The position numbers and the translations under genes are program-made. A stretch of DNA of 39,763 bases from Candidatus Saccharimonadota bacterium. Its GTDB lineage: Bacteria > Patescibacteriota > Saccharimonadia > Saccharimonadales > UBA4665. This document shows positions 8,651 through 16,424 of this stretch, piece by piece (position 1 is the first letter of the stretch; each line of letters opens with the position of its first letter). The notes beneath the pieces were generated by a model, which saw only the letters and a list, made by a program, of their open reading frames with translations, did not search any database and had not been told where the DNA came from. The stretch is taken from the NCBI GenBank assembly GCA_014378615.1, contig JACMNI010000049.1, forward strand, positions 1 to 39,763. The letters run 5' to 3'.

Positions 8651-9580
8651 TTACGCTGCCGCCAGGATTCGCCGCAGTTTATTTGGTATAAATGGTGCAA
8701 CTTCTTTTGGCGTTGCTACAATTGTGGGCATATGTGCGTCCAACCTGATATCAATCACCGCAACACTACCATATATAACGGCTAGGTGCTGCTCAACGAG
8801 TTTATTGTCAAAGTACTGATCATTTTGGACGGCCACATGGTAGACAGTTAACGGCGTCTGTTTATCGCATAGGTCCATCGTAAACATACTATGCATGGTG
8901 TAAAAGTAGGTTCTAAGGTCGTTAATGCGCCATAGAATCTTCTCGAATTCTATGCGACGCTGTCGCTCTGCTGTATCGGCGTCTTTCATCTTGACATGTT
9001 TCTTGGCTAATACGTTATAAGTAGCGCTTATGGTTGGCCCTTTTACGAGTGCTGAAACGAATAACACCGGAAGCCGCTGGCGTAAAACATTACTGCCTAA
9101 GCGCAAGAAGAATAAATTACGCCGCTTGATTTTAAAGTCATCATGGCGAGCAAATCCGACAATACTGACTACAAAATCTACCTTATCGGCCAAATCGGGG
9201 TAGCGTTGTACCATTCTAGTCGCAACCGTGAAGCCGTATGACATACCGACAATAGTTAGCCGGCGGCGGCGGTATCGCAGCTTTATAAAAGCCGCTAAAT
9301 AGTCTGCCATAGTGTCGATATCGGGCTTTTTGCCAATCTTGAACAGGCTATCCATACCCCCGAAGCCCGGCCAGTCGGGGAGGGTAACGGGGCCGTAACG
9401 ATTCAGTTCGGCAGCCAGCGAAAACATGCGTTCTAAACTGGAGTGGCTCCCGTACAGTAGCAATATTTCGCGGTTGCGACGCGCACTCGGAGCGGGCAGG
9501 CGTAATACTCGGCCTTCGAGCCGATTAATATTGAGCGGCTCGATGTAATCAGCCGGATTATTACTTATTTTATATGCCAT
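8651..9580 (-). CDS. alpha/beta-hydrolase fold protein
   Basis: This 309-aa protein has the layout of an alpha/beta hydrolase. A strand plus oxyanion-loop region (ILLLYGSHSSLERM, about 39-52) is followed by LPDWPGFGGMD (67-77) and the nucleophile elbow GMSYG (112-116, Ser114). Late acidic and His candidates for the triad are DQYFDNK and LDAHMPT near the C-terminus. The region from about 145 to 230 is a basic cap-like insertion. No signal peptide is seen, so it is probably cytoplasmic. It heads the minus-strand group with two GT4 enzymes and may act on a lipid or glycolipid intermediate, but the substrate is unknown. The start is fixed by a near-consensus promoter 5 nt upstream. Confidence 0.8.
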   Translation of the reverse strand: MAYKISNNPADYIEPLNINRLEGRVLRLPAPSARRNREILLLYGSHSSLERMFSLAAELNRYGPVTLPDWPGFGGMDSLFKIGKKPDIDTMADYLAAFIKLRYRRRRLTIVGMSYGFTVATRMVQRYPDLADKVDFVVSIVGFARHDDFKIKRRNLFFLRLGSNVLRQRLPVLFVSALVKGPTISATYNVLAKKHVKMKDADTAERQRRIEFEKILWRINDLRTYFYTMHSMFTMDLCDKQTPLTVYHVAVQNDQYFDNKLVEQHLAVIYGSVAVIDIRLDAHMPTIVATPKEVAPFIPNKLRRILAAA

Positions 9581-9585
9581 ATAAT

Positions 9586-9614
9586 TTTATAAGATCTTTG
9601 AAATACTTTATCAA
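9586..9614 (-). promoter_or_regulatory. sigma70-like promoter of the alpha/beta hydrolase gene, leaderless
   Basis: TTGATA, a 17-bp spacer, then TATAAA lie on the minus strand, with the -10 ending 5 nt before the ATG at 9580. This is the best two-box promoter in the window, and the expected transcription start falls on or next to the A of the ATG. Confidence 0.72.
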
Positions 9615-9650
9615 ATCTGAACACCTTTAGCCATCTTTTAACATTCCAGT

Positions 9651-9656
9651 TATACT
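9651..9656 (+). promoter_or_regulatory. -10 hexamer of the VanY-type gene, leaderless
   Basis: TATACT ends 7 nt before the ATG at 9664. No clear -35 and no Shine-Dalgarno are seen. Confidence 0.55.
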
Positions 9657-9663
9657 TATCATT

Positions 9664-10416
9664 ATGAAAAAGATATTATTTTCGCTAGGTTTTTTGGGCG
9701 TAACATTTATTGCGATTATCCTGTTTCTTAGCTTACACTTAGCGCCGGTGGCAGCTCCAAAGATTTCCGGCTCACAAGCCAAATCAGACAATCCGGCCGT
9801 CAAAGTGTTCAACAAGTCGGAGCTATCTAATACGGATCCCGCCAGCATCTGGGTGGTAGTTAATAAGAAGCACCCGCTAAGCCCGAAAGACTACGTACCA
9901 GCGGACTTAGTATTTCCAAACATACCACTGCGTGTGCCGGGAAACGAAAGCATGCAAGTACGTCGTGAAACAGCGTCGGCGTTAGAAGCCATGTTCGCGG
10001 CTGCCAAGGAGGAAGATCTATCTTTAATGTTATCCAGCGGTTATAGATCGTACAAATATCAGGTCAATCTGTATAACGGTTATGTACAATCTCAAGGCCA
10101 AGCTGTAGCCGACACGCAAAGCGCTAGGCCTGGCTTCAGCGAACACCAAACTGGTTTGGCGGCTGACATTGAGCCCGCCAGTCGTAAATGCGAAGTCGAA
10201 GATTGTTTTGCCGAGACGCCTGAAGGGCAGTGGCTCAAAACCAATGCTTACAAATACGGTTTTATACTTCGCTATCAGAATGATGATCAATCTGTCACCG
10301 GTTATAAAGGCGAGTCCTGGCATTACCGGTATGTTGGTTTAAAACTATCTAATGAGCTGATGCGCGCCAGCGTCACTACCTTAGAAGCTTTCTTTGGCGT
10401 CCCAGGCGGGGACTAA
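9664..10416 (+). CDS. D-alanyl-D-alanine carboxypeptidase, VanY/M15B type
   Basis: This 250-aa membrane-anchored M15 zinc peptidase is expected to trim D-Ala from peptidoglycan stem peptides outside the cell. An N-terminal signal anchor (about residues 5-27, ILFSLGFLGVTFIAIILFL) is followed by a linker and the catalytic domain. The metal motif SxHxxGxAxD is intact as SEHQTGLAADI, and the second motif is ESWHYRYVG, with the general-base Glu and the third zinc-ligand His. The substrate-binding stretch SSGYRSYKYQVNLY is also typical. Two cysteines (CEVEDC) lie between the motifs, as in many secreted VanY proteins, and could form a disulfide. It is divergent from the hydrolase gene, with 83 bp between the start codons. 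Confidence 0.92.
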   Translation: MKKILFSLGFLGVTFIAIILFLSLHLAPVAAPKISGSQAKSDNPAVKVFNKSELSNTDPASIWVVVNKKHPLSPKDYVPADLVFPNIPLRVPGNESMQVRRETASALEAMFAAAKEEDLSLMLSSGYRSYKYQVNLYNGYVQSQGQAVADTQSARPGFSEHQTGLAADIEPASRKCEVEDCFAETPEGQWLKTNAYKYGFILRYQNDDQSVTGYKGESWHYRYVGLKLSNELMRASVTTLEAFFGVPGGD

Positions 10417-10425
10417 TAACTATCC

Positions 10426-11667
10426 CTATAGTCCGGCCTGCTCAGAGCTAAGAAGTGGGATCTGCTGGCCACGCTCGTTCAGTGTCTTTACTAAGCGCGC
10501 CGCTTGATCTTTGGCTGTTGTATTAATCTGCTGCGCATCAATTGCGGCTTGTGTGGTCTTTTCTAGTAGCTCTAACTTTACTTTGGTACGCGCATTAGTA
10601 TTCTCAGCTTTCGCTTGTGCTGCTGTCCATTCATATTGCATGTGGAAGGGCAGATAGCCAGTAATAGAGATTGCCCGTGTGGCTGGGTTAATTTTTAGTA
10701 ACGCCACGCCGTTAAAGAGCGTCTCTGGTGGTATCTGGGTATTAAGATAGTTACCCAAGCTATACCAAACCAAGGTCTTATTGCTGGCAGCACCCGTTAG
10801 GTCCTGGACGGGCTGGAGCACATGCGGTCCGTGACCAAGAACCAGATTGACACCTTGATCACTCAGATACTGAGCGGCCTTTTCCTGAGCCGCAGTAACT
10901 TGAGACGAGTATTCTACCCCCCAGCGCATGCTCACAATTATTATTTGAGCTCCTTGGGCTTTGGCCGCCTGGATTTGCTGCGCCGCGAGCGCTGGACTAT
11001 ATACCGAGACTCCGTAGCTATTCTGCGGTGCCGCATTCGAATACGTGGTGTAGGCCAAAAAGGCAAATTTTAGGCCCTTAGTAGTAAACATATGCACGGC
11101 ATCATGCTCGGCTTGATTGCGGTTTTGACCGGCTACAGCTAACGTGGTTGGCACTGCAGCCCAGGCGGCAACCGAGGTATCGATATTTGCCTGCGTAAAG
11201 TCGAAGCTATGATTAGACGCCGTGTTTACCAAGTTACAGCCGTACTTGCCCATATCGGTTACAAATTCGGTGGGCGAGTTAAACTTCGGATAGCCCGAAA
11301 TGCCAAGTGCTTTACCGCCGTTAAGTATCGGGTCATTACAAAAACGTATGTCAGTTTTCTTAAATAAAGGCGCCAATGGTTCAACCAGCGGTAAATAATT
11401 ATACGTGCCATCCGAATTTTGAGCAGCCGCATTTACTGAATCGTGCGCGATCCAGTCACCAGTCAAGACCATACTAATGGCATCATCTCTTTTAGTAATT
11501 TGATGCGGCTTCGGTTTGGCGACATTACTAGAAACAGCTGGTTTGATAGCTTGATCGCGGCTCAAGTAGGTGCCCGCGCCAGCGGCAAAGATTAAAGCAA
11601 TTCCCGCTATTAGAACCTGGTTGCGGCGACGTTGCCAAAACCCGGGCTGTTTTTGTATGGTATACAC
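10426..11667 (-). CDS. CapA/PgsA-like metallophosphatase-fold envelope protein
   Basis: This 413-aa protein of the CapA (poly-gamma-glutamate capsule) family has a calcineurin-like phosphoesterase fold and is probably anchored outside the membrane by one N-terminal TM (about residues 17-34, VLIAGIALIFAAGAGTYL). Family landmarks in order are VLTGDWIAHD (usual GDxM region), NTASNHSFD (usual NNHxxD), SMRWGVEYS (usual HWGxEY, with Arg in the usual His position) and GHGPHVLQP (usual GHHPH). The NLE-type motif is altered to RFCNDP. The metal site therefore differs at several places, and enzymatic activity is uncertain. The GTG start at 11667 is chosen because an extended -10 ends 6 nt upstream. Confidence 0.85.
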   Translation of the reverse strand: MYTIQKQPGFWQRRRNQVLIAGIALIFAAGAGTYLSRDQAIKPAVSSNVAKPKPHQITKRDDAISMVLTGDWIAHDSVNAAAQNSDGTYNYLPLVEPLAPLFKKTDIRFCNDPILNGGKALGISGYPKFNSPTEFVTDMGKYGCNLVNTASNHSFDFTQANIDTSVAAWAAVPTTLAVAGQNRNQAEHDAVHMFTTKGLKFAFLAYTTYSNAAPQNSYGVSVYSPALAAQQIQAAKAQGAQIIIVSMRWGVEYSSQVTAAQEKAAQYLSDQGVNLVLGHGPHVLQPVQDLTGAASNKTLVWYSLGNYLNTQIPPETLFNGVALLKINPATRAISITGYLPFHMQYEWTAAQAKAENTNARTKVKLELLEKTTQAAIDAQQINTTAKDQAARLVKTLNERGQQIPLLSSEQAGL

Positions 11668-11673
11668 GCCATA

Positions 11674-11682
11674 ATTATAGCA
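11674..11682 (-). promoter_or_regulatory. extended -10 of the CapA-like gene, leaderless GTG start
   Basis: TGC-TATAAT on the minus strand ends 6 nt before the GTG at 11667. It is a perfect -10 hexamer with the TG extension and has no Shine-Dalgarno downstream. Confidence 0.65.
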
Positions 11683-11701
11683 ACATTTAAGCGCTGCGCA
11701 G

Positions 11702-11730
11702 TTGTCTAGATGTAAATTCTAGTATAAAAT
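11702..11730 (+). promoter_or_regulatory. promoter of the tRNA-Gln gene
   Basis: TTGTCT and TAAAAT are separated by 17 bp, and the -10 ends 13 nt before the mature tRNA 5' end. This suggests a short 5' leader to be removed by RNase P. Confidence 0.5.
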
Positions 11731-11743
11731 CAACGGGCGTCAT

Positions 11744-11818
11744 TGGGGCGTGGCCAAGTGGTAAGGCACCAGTTTTTGGTACTGGCATTCAGGGGTTCGA
11801 ATCCCTTCGCCCCAGCCA
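11744..11818 (+). tRNA. tRNA-Gln (anticodon TTG), CCA encoded
   Basis: A complete 75-nt cloverleaf can be folded. The acceptor stem is TGGGGCG/CGCCCCA, the D arm runs from GCCAAGTGGTAAGGC, the anticodon stem is CCAGT/ACTGG with loop TTTTGGT (anticodon TTG), and the T arm is AGGGG-TTCGAAT-CCCTT. The discriminator base is G and the CCA end is genomically encoded. An intrinsic terminator follows directly. The last 18 nt are repeated 132 bp downstream. Confidence 0.96.
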
Positions 11819-11950
11819 AATAAAAAGCCCGGTTTATCCGGGCTTTTTATTTGGCTTGGACTAGGATTAACAGAACGGTTCGGTCGTGAGTCACAGCCCC
11901 CAGCGCAGCGGGCGGCTGGATTCACGTGCGCTATCCCTTCGCCCCAGCCA
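11801..11950 (+). repeat. 18-bp direct repeat of the tRNA-Gln 3' end (att-like)
   Basis: ATCCCTTCGCCCCAGCCA occurs at 11801-11818, inside the tRNA T-arm/acceptor end, and again at 11933-11950. A second copy of a tRNA 3' end is the usual footprint of site-specific integration at a tRNA gene. Only the terminator and an imperfect hairpin (arms at about 11886-11900 and 11910-11925) lie between the copies, and no integrase gene is visible, so any element is gone or reduced to a remnant. Confidence 0.6.
11818..11852 (+). terminator. intrinsic terminator after tRNA-Gln
   Basis: A perfect 15-bp inverted repeat (AAATAAAAAGCCCGG / CCGGGCTTTTTATTT) has a 5-nt loop, TTTAT. The GC-rich core followed by T5 makes a strong rho-independent terminator that is symmetrical and could act in both directions. 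Confidence 0.9.
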
Positions 11951-12067
11951 GCTGGAAATTCCGTTGCGAAAGTTCATCATTTCAAATGGTTCTTTCAATT
12001 TAAGCCGTGGTTCTTTGCCGGTACGCCTCGAGAGCACTTCTGTTATTGATCAGATTCTTTAGATTAA
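11853..12067. other. gene-poor strip with imperfect hairpin
   Basis: No supportable gene is present. The strip holds an imperfect inverted repeat (GTGAGTCACAGCC... / ...GGCTGGATTCAC, about 11886-11925), the second copy of the tRNA 3' end (11933-11950), and then unstructured AT-richer sequence up to the end of the small minus-strand ORF. Confidence 0.5.
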
Positions 12068-12379
12068 CTATCTTTTTGAAATATTACTATTTTCGAAGAA
12101 GGACTTGCTTGTTTCAATTTGTCCAGCGCGTTTAGACGCAGTGCTCGCTACCCTAGGATCTAATGACGTATTTGCTAAAGTGACGAGGGACAATCTACTC
12201 TCTTCAGCACAAAAACTGCTACCGGCTTCAACCACCGCAGATGGCATAGCTAGATTAATCTGGCCCAGTGTACTCTCGAGATTTGGCTCGTCTTTACCTA
12301 TCATGGATTTTTGCATAGCGCAGTAGCCTATATATCTACATTCTTGACCTGAAGCAGGGCATATTAATTTCTCAGTCAT
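12068..12379 (-). CDS. hypothetical small protein with Cys-containing N-terminus
   Basis: This is a possible 103-aa protein of no family I recognise. The N-terminus has three closely spaced cysteines (ICPASGQECRYIGYCAMQ; residues 7, 14, 20), which could bind metal, and a fourth lies in SFCAEES. The rest is Ser/Thr/Ala-rich and polar with no TM segment. It is the only long ORF in the tRNA-adjacent strip and its composition is less GC-rich than its neighbours. A TATAAT directly abuts the ATG at 12379, which is too close for the usual leaderless spacing seen here. There is no Shine-Dalgarno. It could be a remnant of an integrated element or a chance ORF. Confidence 0.4.
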   Translation of the reverse strand: MTEKLICPASGQECRYIGYCAMQKSMIGKDEPNLESTLGQINLAMPSAVVEAGSSFCAEESRLSLVTLANTSLDPRVASTASKRAGQIETSKSFFENSNISKR

Positions 12380-12632
12380 ATTATATCCACAATGAAGGCA
12401 CAGTGTATGTTAAATTGATAAGAATTCATATAGGTAATTACACAAACCTATATATCTTACGCAAAATTCACGTCTTCGGATTATCAGATACTGATTACTA
12501 AATATTCAATGCTCGTCCACTAGCCCCAACCAAGCATTAGCACAATATAACGCTCCTTTAGTGGGCTCCATTGTACATACTGGTTGCACATGAGTGGTTC
12601 TTAATCTTCAATTAAGGTATTGTGATCAATAT
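12380..12632. other. intergenic region with small inverted repeat
   Basis: No gene is supported in these 253 bp. An 8-bp inverted repeat, ATATAGGT / ACCTATAT (12428-12435 and 12446-12453, 10-bp spacer), could be an operator or a weak hairpin. A poor -10-like TATTGT lies 9 nt before the ATG at 12633. Confidence 0.3.
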
Positions 12633-13148
12633 ATGAAGAAACTTTTTAAGATTATAGCGATTTTAGTGGCCACTCTGGTATTGCTCGTGATTGTAGGATT
12701 GATCCGCCTCAATTCAGATGCTCAGCACGTCATAATAGACGGTCCGGCAATGGAGCCAACTATACACAGTAACCAGCGTCTAACTCCCACACAGTATAAA
12801 GTTGGCGAATTACCAAAGCGGGGCGATATTGTAGAATACACTAGTTCAAATATGCTCGTTAGAAAATACTCCAAGTCAGGAAAGTTACTTCATAGAATCA
12901 TTGCACTGCCTGGAGAGAGAGTAACTATCGACAATAACAAGGTTCTTGTCTACAACACTCAGAACCCAGATGGATTCAATCCCGATGCCGCGTATCTTTC
13001 AGGCGACGTTGTCACAGCAGGTGCTATCGACTTAAAGCTGGGCCAAAACAGGTACTTCGTAATGGGAGATAACAGGCCCAATGCTTTAGACTCTAGAGCC
13101 TTTGGACCAATAGCAGCTGACGATATCATTGGCAAAATTAGCTTTTAG
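12633..13148 (+). CDS. signal peptidase I-like protein lacking the catalytic Ser and Lys (pseudoenzyme)
   Basis: This 171-aa protein (from the ATG at 12633; the track start at 12594 adds 13 unlikely residues) has the type I signal peptidase layout. An N-terminal TM anchor (about residues 4-25) precedes box B, box C/D and box E (VMGDNRPNALDSRAFGPI). The catalytic box B is DGPAMEPTI instead of GxSMxPT, so the nucleophile Ser is Ala39 (codon GCA). The box D general base Lys is also changed: LLHRIIALPGE, with His87 (CAT) in place of Lys before Arg. Both members of the Ser-Lys dyad are therefore absent while the surrounding fold motifs are kept. It is expected not to cleave signal peptides and may be a binding, regulatory or decaying paralogue. 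Confidence 0.82.
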   Translation: MKKLFKIIAILVATLVLLVIVGLIRLNSDAQHVIIDGPAMEPTIHSNQRLTPTQYKVGELPKRGDIVEYTSSNMLVRKYSKSGKLLHRIIALPGERVTIDNNKVLVYNTQNPDGFNPDAAYLSGDVVTAGAIDLKLGQNRYFVMGDNRPNALDSRAFGPIAADDIIGKISF

Positions 13149-13210
13149 GACACGGTGACACCGTATCCGCTATAACTGGCCGCAAGCAGCCACAGGGTTG
13201 CGGCCAGTTA
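13148..13210 (+). other. two consecutive hairpins between the SPase-like gene and receiver gene
   Basis: A first hairpin overlaps the stop codon (GGACACGGT-GAC-ACCGTATCC, 13148-13168, one mismatch). A second, perfect 13-bp inverted repeat TAACTGGCCGCAA / TTGCGGCCAGTTA follows (13173-13185 and 13198-13210, 12-nt loop). Neither is followed by a T tract, so a simple intrinsic terminator is doubtful. A role in mRNA 3'-end stability or as a protein site is possible. Confidence 0.6.
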
Positions 13211-13278
13211 ATCAACATGCGCCATCTGCGGGTCACTTCATTATTTCAAGGATAGTGGCATATACAGGGTATTGGGTG

Positions 13279-13284
13279 TACACT
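13279..13284 (+). promoter_or_regulatory. -10 hexamer of the 13292 receiver gene, leaderless
   Basis: TACACT ends 7 nt before the ATG at 13292. It is embedded in the palindrome GTGTACAC (13276-13283), which also occurs at the -10 of the Crp-family gene. Confidence 0.55.
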
Positions 13285-13291
13285 CCATTTT

Positions 13292-13723
13292 ATGGATGAA
13301 TTTAGCTCCTGGGCCAAAATTGTTATTGTAGAAGATAACACCGCGCTGGCTGATATTTATAAGACACGGCTCGAACTATTGGGCTACATATGTTTCGTAG
13401 CCTACGACGGCATAGAAGGACTACGCCTGATAGAGAAAGAGCGGCCCGGATTAGTCATGCTCGACATTATGATCCCTAAGATATCCGGAGACCAACTACT
13501 CACTATATTAAGGCAAACTGAATGGGGAAAAACCGTAAAAGTGTTAGTTATATCCAACCTAAGTGAGACCGATGCCCCGGCCGGTATTAGAGCTAACGGT
13601 ATCGAAGGGTATGCGGTTAAGGCTAATTTGACTGATGACCAGATAGATCAGCTAGTGTCAGCTATTATTGCGTCGCCCAATCAAGCCGCGGGCACCGTAG
13701 CCGAGAATTCTGCTATAGTTTAA
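13292..13723 (+). CDS. single-domain response regulator (receiver protein)
   Basis: This 143-aa CheY-like receiver has no output domain. Acidic pocket residues lie in IVEDN (residues 13-15), the phospho-acceptor is Asp58 in VMLDIMIP, the switch Ser/Thr position is Ser88 in VISN, and the conserved Lys is Lys110 in YAVKAN, so the phosphorylation site is complete. A short Ala-rich C-terminal tail follows. No kinase gene is adjacent, and the PAS kinase at 17614 is the nearest candidate partner. Its gene is leaderless by the -10 position and is followed by pgi after 19 bp. The target of signalling is unknown and is probably protein-protein interaction. Confidence 0.9.
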   Translation: MDEFSSWAKIVIVEDNTALADIYKTRLELLGYICFVAYDGIEGLRLIEKERPGLVMLDIMIPKISGDQLLTILRQTEWGKTVKVLVISNLSETDAPAGIRANGIEGYAVKANLTDDQIDQLVSAIIASPNQAAGTVAENSAIV

Positions 13724-13738
13724 GTATCAATTAGGAGG
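13711..13738 (+). promoter_or_regulatory. extended -10 and Shine-Dalgarno of pgi
   Basis: TGC-TATAGT (13711-13719) overlaps the end of the receiver gene, and AGGAGG (13733-13738) lies 4 nt before the pgi ATG. pgi may therefore be transcribed both from here and by read-through. Confidence 0.5.
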
Positions 13739-13742
13739 CTTC

Positions 13743-15347
13743 ATGACACTGACCGATTTACCTGAATGGCATGATTTAGAGAACCATTTTACTACGGTTC
13801 AAAATTTGCAACTCCGCGACCTCTTCGCAAATGATCCTGATCGTGGCAGCCGACTTAGCTTGCAAGCTGGTGACTTATATTTAGACTTTTCTAAAAATCG
13901 CGTAACAGATGAAACACTCGCGAAATTGATAGCGCTAGCCAAAGCCTGTGGTATAGAATCGACGCGTGACGCCATGTTTGCGGGAGTCAAAATAAATACC
14001 ACCGAACAACGGGCAGTTCTACATACAGCACTTCGCAATACATCGGACCAACCGGTGTATACCGATGGCATAGACGTTATGTCAGAAATTCACACTGAGC
14101 TCAAGAAAATGTCAGAGTTTTCTGACAATATTCGTGATAAAAAACTATTAGGATTTGATGGCCGACCAATCAAAAACGTCGTCAATATAGGCATTGGCGG
14201 GTCCGACCTCGGGCCCGTGATGGTCACCGAGGCTTTAAAATATTACAGCGACCGCTCCCTACAAATCCGGTTTATATCTAACATTGATGCTAATAACTTC
14301 GCAGAAGTTACCCGCGATCTAGATCCAGCCGAATCGCTGTTCATTATTGCTAGCAAGACGTTTACCACCGATGAGACCATGACTAACGCCTTAACGGCCC
14401 GAGAATGGTTATTGGCCTCTGGGGCAGTGGATACTGACATTGCTAAACATTTTGTCGCACTATCTACTAACACCGAAAAGGTAACTGAGTTTGGTATAGA
14501 TTCGGCCAATATGTTTGTATTTTGGCATTGGGTGGGCGGACGCTACTCACTAACCAGCGCGATTGGATTATCGATCATGATCGCTATCGGGCCAGAGCAT
14601 TTCAAGGAGTTACTAGAAGGTTTCTACGACATGGATCAGCATTTCAAAACCGCGCCACTGGAAAATAATATGCCGGTTATCCTGGCAATGCTAGGTGTAT
14701 GGTACGGCAATTTCTTTGGTGCTGAAACCGAAGCCATTTTGCCATACGACCAGTATCTACACCGATTCCCGGCCTATTTCCAGCAAGGTAATATGGAAAG
14801 TAATGGTAAATCGGTTACCAAATCCGGAGAACCCGTACGCTACAAGACTGGGCCAGTAGTCTGGGGTGAACCGGGTACCAACGGTCAACACGCCTTTTAT
14901 CAGCTACTACACCAAGGTACTCACCTTATACCAGCCGATTTTATAGGTACTATAGAGCCATTAAACAACATCGGCGAGCATCACCAGAAACTCACGGCTA
15001 ACCTATTGGCCCAAACCAAAGCGCTGGCTTTTGGCAAAACTGCCCTAGAGCTGGAAGCGGAAGGGGTGTCTTCGGAACTAATTGCTCATAAAACGTTCAC
15101 CGGTAACAGGCCGACCAATACTATTCTAATGACGAAATTAACGCCCCACAGCTTAGGCCAACTGATAGCTCTTTACGAGCACAAAATTTTCGTTCAAGGC
15201 GTTATTTGGGATATCAATTCTTTCGACCAATGGGGAGTGGAACTCGGTAAGGTATTAGCGACAGATATCTATCAGAAGCTAAAAGAACGAGGCAGCGACG
15301 CCGACGATAGCTCAACGGCTAATCTATTAAAGAGATTTTCTAGCTAG
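13743..15347 (+). CDS. pgi: glucose-6-phosphate isomerase
   Basis: This 534-aa enzyme interconverts glucose-6-phosphate and fructose-6-phosphate in the cytoplasm. SIS-fold phosphate-binding segments are clear: [14 protein letters not shown] near residue 143 and [14 protein letters not shown] near 205. The family region [15 protein letters not shown] (near 265) and the active-site segments [29 protein letters not shown] and the C-terminal [10 protein letters not shown] are all present. Length fits the long bacterial/eukaryotic Pgi type. A strong AGGAGG supports the ATG at 13743. The 3' end is convergent with the flippase-like gene, with 12 bp between stops. Confidence 0.97.
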   Translation: MTLTDLPEWHDLENHFTTVQNLQLRDLFANDPDRGSRLSLQAGDLYLDFSKNRVTDETLAKLIALAKACGIESTRDAMFAGVKINTTEQRAVLHTALRNTSDQPVYTDGIDVMSEIHTELKKMSEFSDNIRDKKLLGFDGRPIKNVVNIGIGGSDLGPVMVTEALKYYSDRSLQIRFISNIDANNFAEVTRDLDPAESLFIIASKTFTTDETMTNALTAREWLLASGAVDTDIAKHFVALSTNTEKVTEFGIDSANMFVFWHWVGGRYSLTSAIGLSIMIAIGPEHFKELLEGFYDMDQHFKTAPLENNMPVILAMLGVWYGNFFGAETEAILPYDQYLHRFPAYFQQGNMESNGKSVTKSGEPVRYKTGPVVWGEPGTNGQHAFYQLLHQGTHLIPADFIGTIEPLNNIGEHHQKLTANLLAQTKALAFGKTALELEAEGVSSELIAHKTFTGNRPTNTILMTKLTPHSLGQLIALYEHKIFVQGVIWDINSFDQWGVELGKVLATDIYQKLKERGSDADDSSTANLLKRFSS

Positions 15348-15359
15348 CTGCAAATAAAG

Positions 15360-16418
15360 TTAGCGTGTGAATGCCCGTAAGTATCCGCGATGATCAATAT
15401 ACAGGTATGCAATTATACCCATGGCTAACGTTAGCCAGTAACTTATAAGCCGGTAGAGTATAACAGCCGCCAATGCCTGGGGACCGGCAATTGAAAATCC
15501 AATCAGGCCCGCTAATAAACCGGCTTCGGTTCCGCCAAGGCCACCCGGAGTTGGTGTTGCCGTACCCACGACTATTCCGATAGTAAATACCGCTAAGGCA
15601 GCGACTGGACTGATAGTAACGTGAACCGCTAAGACGCAGAGCCAAAGGGCAGCGGCGTTGGCGAGCGTTAAGAGTAAAGACGTCGTAAACGCAGCGCCAA
15701 GCCGAATTGGGTAGCGAGCATAAAATCCCAGGTCGCGCACTATTGATCGTGCAAACAAATTAATGATTTTGTGCATTGATTTTTTGAGGATTAAAAATAC
15801 ACCCAATATTACCGCAAACATAATAATTGCTACAACTAACAGGGGATCTATTCGGGGCAAGGTGAACCCGTCGAAACTAGCTGGAGACAGTAGTAGCAGC
15901 CCTAACAGCAAACAGATATGACTGAAAAATCCTAAGAAATTATTTACGGCCACTACGCTACCGGCTTGGCTAACCGTGTGTCGCCGCTGCCGCAGGTAAA
16001 TGAAAAACGTAGCAATACTGCCCGCGCCTGCCGGTAAGAGGCGGTTTGTGAACATATTCGCTAAAGCGACTAAAACGGTGCGCCTATATACCAGGGGGTG
16101 GCGAGCCAAGCAATGATAGGTAGCAGCAGCTAATAGAAAAGTAAACGCAATAAAGACTATTGCTAGTAATAGAGGCACTACGGAAATGTGCCTTATAAGA
16201 CTAAGGCTCGTTTTAAAGCCGGCTATTTGTGGCAGTATTATGTATAACCCTAATGCTAAAACAATGAGTGTTATTAACCGTTTACGATTATGGTGCGGAA
16301 GTTTGTGGCCGGCGCGCATGAGCTTATTATCAATAAATACGCGTATTAGCACAAGCACTATATAAAGATGCCAGCTGCCGACGTAATGCAAGCGGATTTT
16401 TAGTTTTATGCGGACCAC
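15360..16418 (-). CDS. flippase-like membrane protein (UPF0104 / LPG synthase TM domain family)
   Basis: This protein of up to 352 aa has about eight TM segments and belongs to the family of lysylphosphatidylglycerol synthase TM domains and YbhN-like glycolipid flippases. Typical segments are the conserved ANMFTNRLLPAGAGSIATFFIYLRQRR (residues about 119-145) and the motif PTPGGLGGTEAGLLAGL near residue 300. It lacks the soluble aminoacyl-transferase domain. The start is uncertain. The GTG at 16418 has a -10-like TATACA 6 nt upstream, and the ATG at 16319 has a GATAAT 6 nt upstream and begins closer to the conserved domain. It likely moves or handles a lipid-linked envelope precursor. A second family member is at 24059. 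Confidence 0.82.
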   Translation of the reverse strand: MVRIKLKIRLHYVGSWHLYIVLVLIRVFIDNKLMRAGHKLPHHNRKRLITLIVLALGLYIILPQIAGFKTSLSLIRHISVVPLLLAIVFIAFTFLLAAATYHCLARHPLVYRRTVLVALANMFTNRLLPAGAGSIATFFIYLRQRRHTVSQAGSVVAVNNFLGFFSHICLLLGLLLLSPASFDGFTLPRIDPLLVVAIIMFAVILGVFLILKKSMHKIINLFARSIVRDLGFYARYPIRLGAAFTTSLLLTLANAAALWLCVLAVHVTISPVAALAVFTIGIVVGTATPTPGGLGGTEAGLLAGLIGFSIAGPQALAAVILYRLISYWLTLAMGIIAYLYIDHRGYLRAFTR

Positions 16419-16424
16419 TATAAA

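Noticed and set aside
11740-11925. 61-aa minus-strand ORF containing GEGIRTPECQYQKLVPYHLATPQ
   Set aside because: It is the antisense translation of the tRNA-Gln gene and its terminator, a well-known false protein.
12105-12326. 73-aa plus-strand ORF opposite the small hypothetical gene
   Set aside because: It has no promoter, no Shine-Dalgarno and no recognisable pattern; the minus-strand frame is longer and has a more protein-like N-terminus.
11801-12632. Intact integrative element or genomic island after tRNA-Gln
   Set aside because: No integrase, relaxase, phage or plasmid gene is visible; only the repeated tRNA end and a possible remnant are present.
13173-13210. Intrinsic terminator
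   Set aside because: The stem is strong but is not followed by a T-rich tract, and the loop is long for a terminator, so it is listed as a hairpin only.
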